From: JAAELZ01 sp965237995
GTDB lineage: Bacteria; Pseudomonadota; Gammaproteobacteria; Arenicellales; Poriferihabitantaceae
Assembly (NCBI GenBank): GCA_965237995.1
Contig: CBDEGO010000006.1
Span: 434,001-498,000, forward strand
Direction of reading: 5' to 3'
DNA: 64,000 bases
The notes under the pieces were generated by a model. The model saw nothing but the letters and a program-made list of their open reading frames with translations. It made no database searches and was not told the DNA's origin. The translations under genes and the position numbers were made by a program. Below are positions 43,894 to 51,547 of this stretch, piece after piece (position 1 is the first letter of the stretch; each line of letters opens with the position of its first letter).

Positions 43894-44634
43894 TCACAGC
43901 CCAAATTCAACCTTGTCAGCTGCTAATGCAGCATTATCCAATATATCGCGATACACCTTACCATACACCGTTACATAGCACGTAGTATCGCCGCATTGTC
44001 GTAATATTTTCTTACGCTCATCACGAGTTAGCCTCTTAATTTCTACACTTACGATGTTAAAGTCAAATTCTCCAATACTAATATGAAAATTGTTAGCTAC
44101 AAAACTGCCAAGCGCCTTAACAACTATTTTAGTTCCTAACAGTTCATTTACATCTAGTAGTAAGTCTTCCAAGCTTATTTTTTTGTATACACTGTCAATA
44201 TTATTGGTAGGTTTGTTCGTATCCACCCCAATCTCTCCAATGTAACTTAATGGTATTTCAATAGGGTGGTGTGTCACCAAAAGCAAAGTAAACCTATTAG
44301 GGTCAAAGTCATCAAATATTTTATGTATCTCCCACTCTTGTATCTCATTATCGACAGGCACGTCAAAAGTAAACACATTTAAATTATCCGAAGCCCCCGT
44401 AATTTCTATAGGCGTAATTGAATTGGTATTTGCGTTTTGTATACCCATCATTATTGTGTCGTCTTCAAAATATATACTTACGGGGATATTTTTATCTTTG
44501 TTTAACCAAACCCCTGTTATGTCGGTTAACGAAGCATATATTGCTGGGTTATCATCTTTAAGTTCACCTAGCGTCACTGCATGTGTAGTAAGGGAACTAA
44601 GGGTAAGTAATAAGCTAATTAATAATTTAATCAT
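43894..44634 (-). CDS. Secreted hypothetical protein of the C-box operon
   Basis: 246-residue protein with a clear N-terminal signal peptide of about 19 residues (IKLLISLLLTLSSLTTHA). The mature protein is beta-rich, with a TGVWLNKDKNIPVSIYF segment that resembles small lipocalin-like folds, then an acidic middle and a C-terminal alpha/beta part with two Cys (CGDTTC). Probably periplasmic. Its start overlaps the upstream zinc-ribbon gene by 8 bases. Function unknown. Confidence 0.65.
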   Translation of the reverse strand: MIKLLISLLLTLSSLTTHAVTLGELKDDNPAIYASLTDITGVWLNKDKNIPVSIYFEDDTIMMGIQNANTNSITPIEITGASDNLNVFTFDVPVDNEIQEWEIHKIFDDFDPNRFTLLLVTHHPIEIPLSYIGEIGVDTNKPTNNIDSVYKKISLEDLLLDVNELLGTKIVVKALGSFVANNFHISIGEFDFNIVSVEIKRLTRDERKKILRQCGDTTCYVTVYGKVYRDILDNAALAADKVEFGL

Positions 44635-44824
44635 CCTGTATCTTTGTTTCTATTTTGGTTAGGTTTTTACCTTTGCAAATGGGGCAACGCTTTTTGTAAT
44701 TTATCAACATGCATATCCACCATGCCCCAACAGTTATAAACAGCATAAACAAAGTACCAACACCAAAATGCCGCCTTGGTTGTACATTGCGTTCACATAA
44801 TTCGCAGTATTTTATTCTCGCCAT
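44627..44824 (-). CDS. Small zinc-ribbon membrane protein
   Basis: 65-residue protein: an N-terminal C-x2-C (YCELCERN), one transmembrane helix (TLFMLFITVGAWWICMLIN) and a second C-x2-C (RCPICKGK). The four Cys probably form a zinc ribbon interrupted by the membrane helix. Middle gene of a three-gene operon with the genes on either side at 8-base distances or overlaps. Confidence 0.65.
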   Translation of the reverse strand: MARIKYCELCERNVQPRRHFGVGTLFMLFITVGAWWICMLINYKKRCPICKGKNLTKIETKIQDD

Positions 44825-44831
44825 TGCAAAT

Positions 44832-45104
44832 TCATAACTTGCTAATCAAGTACATCGTTACACCTGTAATCAACATGTGAACGAGTAATACTAAAATGGC
44901 TTTACCCCAATTAAAGTTACCGTCGACAGTTAGCTGTTTATCAGCTTTAAGCCCCGCGTAAATATGCACAAACAACAATGTTAGTGGTATAAAGCCAATT
45001 AAAGCCATTACTATGCCTTTACCTAATTGGTTATAGCCTCCGTAGTAATAAGGGCCAAATAAAAGCCCCATCCAGCTAAACTTGTTTTTTTGTTTTTCAC
45101 TCAT
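44832..45104 (-). CDS. Small DUF2628-like membrane protein
   Basis: 90-residue protein. It begins with a lysine-rich FSWMGLLFGPYYYGGYNQLGK stretch, typical of DUF2628-like proteins, then two hydrophobic helices (GIVMALIGFIPLTLLFVHIY and the C-terminal AILVLLVHMLITGVTMYLI). First gene of the operon that faces the C-protein-like regulator; C-box-like sites lie upstream. Confidence 0.65.
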   Translation of the reverse strand: MSEKQKNKFSWMGLLFGPYYYGGYNQLGKGIVMALIGFIPLTLLFVHIYAGLKADKQLTVDGNFNWGKAILVLLVHMLITGVTMYLISKL

Positions 45105-45136
45105 AAATTAATCCTCAATAGTTAAATGTTAATGGT

Positions 45137-45181
45137 ACTCATAAGAGTTATTTAAGTTTAACTAATAATGGCACTCATAGT
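45137..45181 (-). promoter_or_regulatory. C-box-like sites facing the membrane-protein operon
   Basis: ACTCATAAGAGT (45137-45148) and ACTCATAGT (45173-45181) each have ACT/AGT-type symmetry like the half-sites of C-protein operators, at 33-45 and 69-77 bases upstream of the DUF2628-like start. They would let the neighbouring regulator control this operon. Confidence 0.5.
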
Positions 45182-45238
45182 ATACATATGTAAGGATTAA
45201 ATTTAATAATAGCTGTCTCTTTAATGTATATAATTGGC

Positions 45239-45262
45239 ACTTATAGTGCGTGCCCTTATAGT
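45239..45262 (+). promoter_or_regulatory. C-box operator of the C-protein-like regulator
   Basis: ACTTATAGT (45239-45247) and CCTTATAGT (45254-45262) are separated by GCGTGC, a 15-base repeat distance. As far as I recall, C-boxes of restriction-modification controllers such as C.PvuII have the same ACTTATAGT unit, CGTG-type spacer and 15-base period. A TATGTT box at 45274-45279 lies seven bases before the ATG, so the mRNA is probably leaderless, also usual for C genes. Confidence 0.7.
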
Positions 45263-45285
45263 TTGCATTTCTCTATGTTTCGCGC

Positions 45286-45531
45286 ATGGCAAAAAATGCA
45301 CAATTACAACTATTAGGGCAGAAAATACGTGAAGCAAGGAAGGCTCAAAAACTCACCCAAGACGATGTAGCATTTAAGGCAGGCCTATCCCGCTCTTACT
45401 ATAGTGGTATAGAGCGTGGTGAGCGTAATGTGGCAGCTATTAACCTTATTAAAATTGCCTTTCACTTAGACGTGGAAGTAGGCGCATTATTTCCACCTAC
45501 ATCAAAACTCAAGAAATATATAACTAGCTAG
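45286..45531 (+). CDS. XRE-family regulator of the restriction controller (C-protein) type
   Basis: 81-residue single-domain helix-turn-helix protein. LGQKIREARKAQKLTQDDVA, FKAGLSRSYYSGIERGERN and INLIKIAFHLDVEVGALF match C proteins, which time expression of restriction endonucleases through C-boxes. A C-box pair lies directly upstream. No restriction or DNA-methyltransferase gene is found next to it. It probably represses or activates itself and the divergent membrane-protein operon. Confidence 0.85.
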   Translation: MAKNAQLQLLGQKIREARKAQKLTQDDVAFKAGLSRSYYSGIERGERNVAAINLIKIAFHLDVEVGALFPPTSKLKKYITS

Positions 45532-45778
45532 TATTATCTTTCGTAATTAAGAAATTCACTAAATTAGCACTTAATATCGTTTCTGCGCTGCTTTCTTTGT
45601 TTAGCGCTACAAAGTTACAAAACTCACACGCAACACCAGTAAACGCATTATTAGGCAACTTAAAATGTGTTTTGGTTGGTTACTTTAGTAAGGTGCGTCA
45701 TAATTGAAGGGTTGTTAATATATTATTAAAGAAATACCTTTTTTGACGCCTCCTACTGCCCAATGGGAAAGGCTAAAG

Positions 45779-46321
45779 CTACATAACAATTAAGTCACTA
45801 TACACTCTATTTTTGGAGCTTTGCTTTAGGATGTAGCTTATCCATGCATCATCACCATCCCATTCCTTAATTTCCCTAACAAATCCAGCGCGTTTTAATT
45901 TAGCCCAATGTGTTTCAATATGTTGCTTACATTTTCTAAGGGAAGTTAGATCAAATCCTAAAACACCATGGATATGTGTTTTTTCAGCAATAGGATTATA
46001 GCTATCACCCTCAACAATTAAACACCCTTTAGTACGGTCACGTAGTTTACCTTTGTATTTTCCGTATAAGGTGTGGTCTAGTATATTTTTAAAGTGCTTA
46101 GCATCCTTCATTGCTTGGTCAACACTGGTTTTAAATATATTATTAAAAGTAAGGTTTACAGTTAGGATAGTTTTGGATTTTTGTAAATCATTATTAATAA
46201 AGTCTATGTAATCATCTATTAAATATTTACTGCCATTCACTTCGTTAATATTATTTATCATATTGTTTTTATTATATAAATTATTAGTTAGGTATCTTAG
46301 TATCCTATTTGTAATAAGCAT
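45779..46321 (-). CDS. HUH-type Rep-like protein (inovirus Gp2 / YfjJ-like)
   Basis: About 180 residues from the ATG at 46321, chosen because AGGA lies eight bases upstream; an in-frame ATG at 46351 would abut the hairpin. Numbering from 46351, it has an H126-I-H128-G motif preceded by a strand (the HUH metal site), and Y173-I-L-K176 as a candidate nucleophile Tyr with following Lys. This matches single-Tyr rolling-circle replication initiators and the Gp2/YfjJ-like proteins of small mobile elements. It may start replication of the excised element. Very AT-rich. Confidence 0.6.
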   Translation of the reverse strand: MLITNRILRYLTNNLYNKNNMINNINEVNGSKYLIDDYIDFINNDLQKSKTILTVNLTFNNIFKTSVDQAMKDAKHFKNILDHTLYGKYKGKLRDRTKGCLIVEGDSYNPIAEKTHIHGVLGFDLTSLRKCKQHIETHWAKLKRAGFVREIKEWDGDDAWISYILKQSSKNRVYSDLIVM

Positions 46322-46352
46322 TACTATCCTAACAAGTGTTTGGTATAACACA

Positions 46353-46428
46353 GGTTAACTTAAGGCAAATACTACAGCTCATCAAACAAATAGCTGTAGT
46401 ATTTATAACAGTTGCGCTTAAGCTAACC
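46353..46428. repeat. Nested 76-bp hairpin, candidate replication origin
   Basis: Outer arms GGTTAACTTAAG (46353-46364) and CTTAAGCTAACC (46417-46428) pair with one mismatch; inner arms AAATACTACAGCT (46367-46379) and AGCTGTAGTATTT (46392-46404) pair perfectly around a 12-base loop. The structure lies just upstream of the HUH Rep-like gene, where rolling-circle elements keep the nick site. It could also be the terminator of the 107-residue gene. Confidence 0.75.
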
Positions 46429-46462
46429 AGTTTTTACAAAAAAAACTAACTAAATTTAGCTA

Positions 46463-46786
46463 TTAACGAAGAGTAGCTGAAAAACGTCTAACTGCGCGAC
46501 TAATAGCACGAAATACTTTTAGCTGGTTGTCACCGTACAAAAATATTGTTACTAACTTGCCGTCTGATGCAAATGCTAGTTGGGTCTTTTTTAGCGCGTC
46601 AATGTTAGTTGCGTAAGCTATATTGTTTAACAGTGTGGCAGTTTGTAAAAAATTTTCCACTGCCACGCTAACTGTCATGGACATTTTTCGGTCAAAGTCG
46701 TTAGCATCTGAAAATTCGCTATAGTTTTCTTCTAAAAGTTGTACAAAATTATTTTCTGTATCGCTTTTTACATTATATAAATGCAT
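46463..46786 (-). CDS. Hypothetical protein of the integrative element
   Basis: 107-residue protein that I do not recognise: an acidic N-terminal half (NNFVQLLEENYSEFSDAND), a predicted helix with VAVENFLQTATLLNN, and a basic C-terminus (RAISRAVRRFSATLR). It has ATG, and the hairpin lies between it and the Rep-like gene on the same strand. It may be an accessory replication protein; that is only suggested by position. Confidence 0.55.
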   Translation of the reverse strand: MHLYNVKSDTENNFVQLLEENYSEFSDANDFDRKMSMTVSVAVENFLQTATLLNNIAYATNIDALKKTQLAFASDGKLVTIFLYGDNQLKVFRAISRAVRRFSATLR

Positions 46787-46947
46787 TGATAAATCCTCAT
46801 ATTAATGATGATGTTAATCAGCCAATCCGATCAACTGCAACCGATTTTGCATCAGTATGGTATTATGTAATCAATGCATTGTTTTCGTAAAAAAAGAAAA
46901 ATAATCAGCTAACTGTTTGTAATATAACAATTATTGAATGTGTAAAT

Positions 46948-47823
46948 TTATTCAATATAATCTGGTAATACTTCTTTCCACTTGAAGTGTCTATCGCCAT
47001 CAAAGTTACAAATTGAATGACTTTGATGTGACGGCATTCTTATACCTTTTAAGATGCTGTTGAAGTGATTTTTACTAGGTAGGTCTATAGAAAATGCTTT
47101 TCTAATGAAGCGCATCAATTCATTTATTGTGCCACGGAGAATTGGCGTTTCATCTTGATTGCGCTCTAATATCTCAATCCTTTGTTCATACTCTCTGAGC
47201 AAAATGGTAACAATCTCCCTATACATAATGCGTTTTTTATTATGTTTTGACTTTTTTTTGATGATTTGCTCGATTTGATGTTTGGTGCGCCTAGTTCTCG
47301 GAGGTATTTGGTTGATTGGTGGGTTTTTATACTTAATTTCAATAGGCTCTTCCATTAGTTCAAGTACTTCTTGTTGAGCCCCATAATCAATGCTGCTGAC
47401 CCATAAGTGCAAGAATCCTATATCTGTGTGTCTAATGACTGGAACTTTGAAGCCTTGCTTTACTAAGTAAATATTGAACTTAAGGTAGTTTTTGCAAGAA
47501 ATCCTTGTTTCAGACTGTTCACTGAATGTAAGTGTTGATCGATCTTTCCCAAATTGAACATGTGGATTCCCACTTGAAACTAGCCGACCAGAATTAATAA
47601 AAATTAAGTGCCATTTAATGAATATTTTTCTCAATGCTCCATAGTATGGACTCCATAGGATAGATAGTTCTCTTAAAGATCGAATGGGTTGTTGATCAAC
47701 ATTTAGTTCATCAAACAGTGGATGCTGTTTTCGAGGGATATTCGTAATTATTGTTGAAATTCGAGTTGTTTCTTCTCCGTTTATTTGTAATGTAACAGCT
47801 CTTTGTTCAATTTTTTTTCTCAT
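46948..47823 (-). CDS. Hypothetical protein adjacent to the integrase
   Basis: 291-residue, strongly basic protein without a recognised domain. N-terminal half is mixed alpha/beta (LRELSILWSPYYGALRKIF), the centre has a lysine-rich stretch (RRTKHQIEQIIKKKSKHNKK), and the end has a possible DNA-binding helix set (RGTINELMRFIRKAFSIDL). It follows the integrase gene by 54 bases on the same strand. Position and charge suggest a DNA-binding partner of integration or replication. Confidence 0.6.
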   Translation of the reverse strand: MRKKIEQRAVTLQINGEETTRISTIITNIPRKQHPLFDELNVDQQPIRSLRELSILWSPYYGALRKIFIKWHLIFINSGRLVSSGNPHVQFGKDRSTLTFSEQSETRISCKNYLKFNIYLVKQGFKVPVIRHTDIGFLHLWVSSIDYGAQQEVLELMEEPIEIKYKNPPINQIPPRTRRTKHQIEQIIKKKSKHNKKRIMYREIVTILLREYEQRIEILERNQDETPILRGTINELMRFIRKAFSIDLPSKNHFNSILKGIRMPSHQSHSICNFDGDRHFKWKEVLPDYIE

Positions 47824-47877
47824 TGCTAAGTAGCTCAGGATTATTTTCAGTTTCTCTAGTATTTAGAAATTTCAAAG

Positions 47878-49458
47878 CTAATATTTGTCTTGCCAAAGCC
47901 GTATTTGGGCAAAATCAACGCTAGGAAATTTTAATTTCATAACTTGTTTGTACTTAATATCGAGTTTGTATGGCTCAGTATAAACTTCATTCGTTAACCC
48001 CGTTCCATGACCAGCCAGTTCGCTTATGCCAACCAGAGGTACGCCATTTTGTTTTAAGGTGTTACTAAATGTATCTCTAAAAGAGTGAAATGTTTTGTTG
48101 TCATTTTCTCCCTGACCTACTTGGCACTGCTTCCTATATGTGCGATTAAACCACCTACTAACTTTGTCATTAGATTTGTTATCCTTAATAGGCAACTCAT
48201 GGAAAATACGTGTATGGCCTCGTTTCTTTCGAGCGGCTACAAAATCAACAAAACCTAAAGAAACAAGTTGCTTATGCAACGGTATATCTCTAACAGACTG
48301 GCGATTCTTTAAACGTTTATCTGGCGTGTCAGTGTTAATTTTTATAAAAAAAATATTGCCCTCTTTGACCAAATCATTCACGTGCAATTGACATATTTCA
48401 TTTTGTCTCGCACCTGTAAATAAACCTAACAATGGTGTCCAAAACTCCCATGATTTCTTATGTAGCCTCCTTGTGTAATATTTGCTATTAAATAGCTTGG
48501 TCAGATCTTCAGCACTAAAGACTTCGTAGTTATTCTGTTCAGTTTTACGGAAAACGCTTTCAAGTGGTATCTCTAACCCCATGGGTAAGTACTCGTTACG
48601 TATTGCCCATTTTAGAAAAGCTATGACTTTTGTTACATGAGCATTCAGTGTGTTAATGCTGAGCAACTGTGCTTGTTCGATCGGCATTTTTTCTAATTGG
48701 GCAAAGCTCTTATTTCTAAATATCTTCTTTTTCTTACGATTTGAGGGTATTTTAGGGAGCACGCGCTTGTAGTATTTAATATCGTCCTTGTGTACTGTAT
48801 GTATCTTTTTATTTTGAAGTAGCTCAATAAATAAGCCTACTTGCTCATTGTAAGCTTTAAAAGTACTTGCGCCTATGCCGTTGGTCTTCTTGTCAGCTAT
48901 GAATTCATCAAACAAGCTCTGTAAAGTAGTGATAGTGTCAATATTGCTAGCAAGGGCTTCATTATTGATGCTTCTTGGTGGCGCGGGAACGAAGTTGGGT
49001 TGTGGTGCGTGAGAGGCTCTATATTCGTCTAAATTAATACCGTTGTCAGACACATACTGCATGGCTCTTTGCTCATACGCACTCATTGTATCCATATGGC
49101 TTTCTACAGTTACTTGGTTCACTACTGGTAAAGCGTTATAGCGGTCTTCAACTTGCAACGCAGTCACAATTAATTGATTTGCTTTGTAAGCATCAGCAGC
49201 TAGTTTTTCTATTTCTGTTTGAGTAAGTGATTTTTTTGACATGCCAGTCGTCCAAGTGTTGCCATTATTATAATGCAACTCAGTCCATAGTTGACGCGCT
49301 AGTCCTAAAGCAACTCGCCTATCTTTGGTCTTAAGGCTCCTGCGGTATAATTTAGCGATAGTGCCTAATTTGTTACGTAAACTATCTGTTAGGCGAATTT
49401 GAAAATAGTAAACACCGTGTTTACTAATCGTAATATATGAGGGGTTTTTATAGGCCAA
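47878..49458 (-). CDS. Tyrosine recombinase (integrase) of the element
   Basis: 526-residue integrase. The N-terminal region has the SAM-like core-binding segment (LQSLFDEFIADKKTNGIG); the catalytic domain carries Arg in FTGARQNEICQLH (about 348), H-x2-R in FHSFRDTF (about 456), the second His in ELAGHG and the nucleophile Tyr in NEVYTEPY (about 492). The start is TTG at 49458; no in-frame ATG is upstream. The motif ATGTATACGACCTATGTATA covers the start, so integrase or an associated factor may repress it. It sits next to the right direct repeat, as expected. Confidence 0.93.
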   Translation of the reverse strand: MAYKNPSYITISKHGVYYFQIRLTDSLRNKLGTIAKLYRRSLKTKDRRVALGLARQLWTELHYNNGNTWTTGMSKKSLTQTEIEKLAADAYKANQLIVTALQVEDRYNALPVVNQVTVESHMDTMSAYEQRAMQYVSDNGINLDEYRASHAPQPNFVPAPPRSINNEALASNIDTITTLQSLFDEFIADKKTNGIGASTFKAYNEQVGLFIELLQNKKIHTVHKDDIKYYKRVLPKIPSNRKKKKIFRNKSFAQLEKMPIEQAQLLSINTLNAHVTKVIAFLKWAIRNEYLPMGLEIPLESVFRKTEQNNYEVFSAEDLTKLFNSKYYTRRLHKKSWEFWTPLLGLFTGARQNEICQLHVNDLVKEGNIFFIKINTDTPDKRLKNRQSVRDIPLHKQLVSLGFVDFVAARKKRGHTRIFHELPIKDNKSNDKVSRWFNRTYRKQCQVGQGENDNKTFHSFRDTFSNTLKQNGVPLVGISELAGHGTGLTNEVYTEPYKLDIKYKQVMKLKFPSVDFAQIRLWQDKY

Positions 49459-49477
49459 TGTATACGACCTATGTATA
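49458..49477 (+). repeat. Right copy of the ATGTATACRACCTATGTATA motif over the integrase start
   Basis: Differs from the left copy (39403-39422) at one base. It overlaps the TTG start codon of the integrase and lies 64 bases inside the right direct repeat, so it can be an arm site for the integrase and an autoregulatory operator at once. Confidence 0.7.
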
Positions 49478-49541
49478 TAACCTTAAAAAACGTGCAATTA
49501 TGCTATTTTTAAGTGTTTGTTTTTTAAAGAGAAAATTGGTA

Positions 49542-49630
49542 AAAATGGTGGCTATGGGTAGAAAAGCACGCATGACGTCATAATCTATTGATTTCAATGA
49601 CTTATTTTATTGGTGGCTATGCATGTATAC
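49542..49630 (+). repeat. Right 89-bp direct repeat (putative att site)
   Basis: Same as 39322-39410 except at 4 positions; contains TGGTGGCTATG at both ends and finishes in GCATGTATAC. The gene-free stretch 49459-49806 contains this repeat, the integrase promoter and, after 49631, 176 bases in which I see nothing. Confidence 0.88.
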
Positions 49631-49806
49631 GATTCAGGTTACGAGTTAATATTTACAAAACTGGTTTGGATTTAGCTAATTGATCCATACTATTGCCAAT
49701 AGCAAAGGCACGCCCATAACGCCACATATCGACAGTTTTATTTAGCGTTTGTAGTTACGAATGTGACAGTAGCGCAGCTATCCAAGAAAAAATGATTTTA
49801 CGCACT

Positions 49807-51537
49807 TCACGCCTTCGAAAACTCTGGTGAGGTGTAATCAGAAACCACCTTGCTGATTCTCTTTAATAAAGGAATGAAGGCATTGAAATTAATGTTTTCT
49901 TGGTTAGGCCTAATAACATGATCTACAAAAAGCTGTTTGCTATAAAATTTATTGTTATCGGACTTATCAACTAGGCTAAGGCTTTTTCCTCCTAGTTTAG
50001 TTTTAAGGATTATATTCTCAAATAAATCTTCAATTTTAGTTTCTTTTCCGTTATCTTTTTCGGGAGTTTTAACTAAGAACAAATTATCAGTTACTTGGTA
50101 ATATTGGGAGGTTGATTGCAAAGTTATTTTAGTTTTATATTTTTCACCAATTAAATTGAAAAGCCCTAGGCATCCACTATCATTGTCGGCCAATATAATT
50201 ATAGGATGTTGCATTTTAATGTGCTTGTATTGCTTTAAAAGGTTAGAGTAATCAACTACAAAATTTTTAAGATTAGACCCACCGCCACTCTTAAATCCTA
50301 AAAAACCACTTGTCTTTTTTGAGTGATTGAAAAATGCTAAATCGCTGCTTTTCGTAGGAATACCATCAACGTTGCCATTTAATTGCCTAATCGCAATTTT
50401 TAAATAGGAGACGTCTGTTTTACCTTCGCTAATAATTAAAGGCTTATCTAAACTAATAAAATTATCGTACTTTAAGAATTTAGTATATAGGTCAAGAGTA
50501 TAAGGGCTTTTCTTTCTTTCTTTTTCAGGTCTATCATCAGCAGATTCTTTCACAAAAAAGATAAACCCTAACATCCCTCTTAGAATTTTAGTGTTTGTTA
50601 TTTCTTTGGCTTCATTGTCGATCGGAATCCTAACTTTAGGATTTCTAATTACTATATGTTCAGGAACTGTATAGTATCCGCGAGTAAACAAACTGTGACA
50701 CATTGCTCTTACTAGCCGATAATATTCAAAGCGAACGTTAACTTTTTTATTTACTACTAAGCCAGTAACGGTTTGCCTACTATCTCTAAATTGCATCCTA
50801 GTCTTAGAAGGATTTACACTGAATCTGCATTTGATTATGGATTTCTCTAACTTACTACCAACTGTCCATTTTGCACTTTTATCGCAAAATGTAGAGATTG
50901 CAACTGGAAAGTTTTTTTGATTAGTTGAAAAGGTTAAATCATCAGCATATCGAGAGTATGTAACTTTGTGGCGTTTAGAAATCTGCAACATTCGTACATC
51001 TAATAAGTGGCCAATCAAGTCAGATATTACGGGAGAACAGGGGCTACCTTGAGGTAGAGATCCGTCGTTACAAGCAATCTGAGCTATAGTAGTTGCAACT
51101 GGTTCCGACAATTGAAAATCTCTATTTTTAAGAAAGTATCCCCTGACTCGACCAAAGTCTATCGAAGGAAAGAAATCTTCTAAATCAACGTTTAACACAA
51201 AACGACGATTTTTATGATTCTGAGCATGGGAAACTATAGAGAGCCCTTCTTTGTAACCGTAGCTAGCGGGCTTGAGCTTATGTACTTTATCTATTTCTTC
51301 ACGGCAAGCATATAATAGTTTCGCTAGTTGCCGTTGAAGGTTCTTTAACGATGGGCAAGGGGATGCAATGGTTCTATAGCCGCCACGTTTTTTAGGTATT
51401 TGGAACACCCTATATTTCTCAGGTTGATGAAACAACGTGTAAGTTAAAGCCTTAGGCTTAAATCCTAATAAAACCGCTAGTTCCTTTCTAGATGTTATTG
51501 ATTTTAGCGATTGATGTGGAGAATTAGTAGAGTACAT
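49807..51537 (-). CDS. Retron reverse transcriptase fused to a TOPRIM domain (Ec67/Eco2-like)
   Basis: 576-residue protein. Residues about 50-300 are a retron-type reverse transcriptase: RTIASPCPSLKNLQRQL, NVDLEDFFPSIDF (motif A), GSLPQGSPCSPVISDL, S195-R-Y197-A-D-D200-L-T-F (catalytic YADD), and TGLVVNKKVNVRF (thumb, with the VTG triplet that recognises the retron RNA). Residues about 360-540 look like a TOPRIM domain: S370-E371-G-K-T-D375 supplies the Glu, and A450-D451-N-D453-S-G the DxD pair. This is the single-protein layout of retron Ec67, where the TOPRIM part is the toxic nuclease of an anti-phage system. A matching msr-msd lies directly upstream on the same strand. The frame is intact. 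Confidence 0.92.
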   Translation of the reverse strand: MYSTNSPHQSLKSITSRKELAVLLGFKPKALTYTLFHQPEKYRVFQIPKKRGGYRTIASPCPSLKNLQRQLAKLLYACREEIDKVHKLKPASYGYKEGLSIVSHAQNHKNRRFVLNVDLEDFFPSIDFGRVRGYFLKNRDFQLSEPVATTIAQIACNDGSLPQGSPCSPVISDLIGHLLDVRMLQISKRHKVTYSRYADDLTFSTNQKNFPVAISTFCDKSAKWTVGSKLEKSIIKCRFSVNPSKTRMQFRDSRQTVTGLVVNKKVNVRFEYYRLVRAMCHSLFTRGYYTVPEHIVIRNPKVRIPIDNEAKEITNTKILRGMLGFIFFVKESADDRPEKERKKSPYTLDLYTKFLKYDNFISLDKPLIISEGKTDVSYLKIAIRQLNGNVDGIPTKSSDLAFFNHSKKTSGFLGFKSGGGSNLKNFVVDYSNLLKQYKHIKMQHPIIILADNDSGCLGLFNLIGEKYKTKITLQSTSQYYQVTDNLFLVKTPEKDNGKETKIEDLFENIILKTKLGGKSLSLVDKSDNNKFYSKQLFVDHVIRPNQENINFNAFIPLLKRISKVVSDYTSPEFSKA

Positions 51538-51547
51538 AATATTAATT

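Larger units (their letters stand above)
39322..49630. mobile_element. Integrative element, about 10.2 kb, bounded by 89-bp direct repeats
   Basis: The 89-bp repeats at 39322-39410 and 49542-49630 differ at only 4 positions. Between them lie a tyrosine integrase next to the right end, an HUH Rep-like gene with a hairpin, a serine recombinase, a C-protein-like regulator, an NA37/RelA-type gene pair and several small genes, mostly AT-rich and unlike the core genes outside. No conjugation genes are seen, so it would be an integrative element that is non-conjugative or mobilised by others. The target is not a tRNA. Confidence 0.85.

Noticed and set aside
45531..45700. Open frame of about 55 codons after the C-protein gene with a hydrophobic, phage-coat-like peptide (KLALNIVSALLSLFSATKL)
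   Set aside because: No ATG, GTG or TTG start and no ribosome binding site; only an ATT near 45546. Kept out of the gene list.
39322..49630. CRISPR array or restriction-modification genes in the accessory region
   Set aside because: No regularly spaced repeats, and no methyltransferase or endonuclease motifs of restriction type were found despite the C-protein-like regulator.
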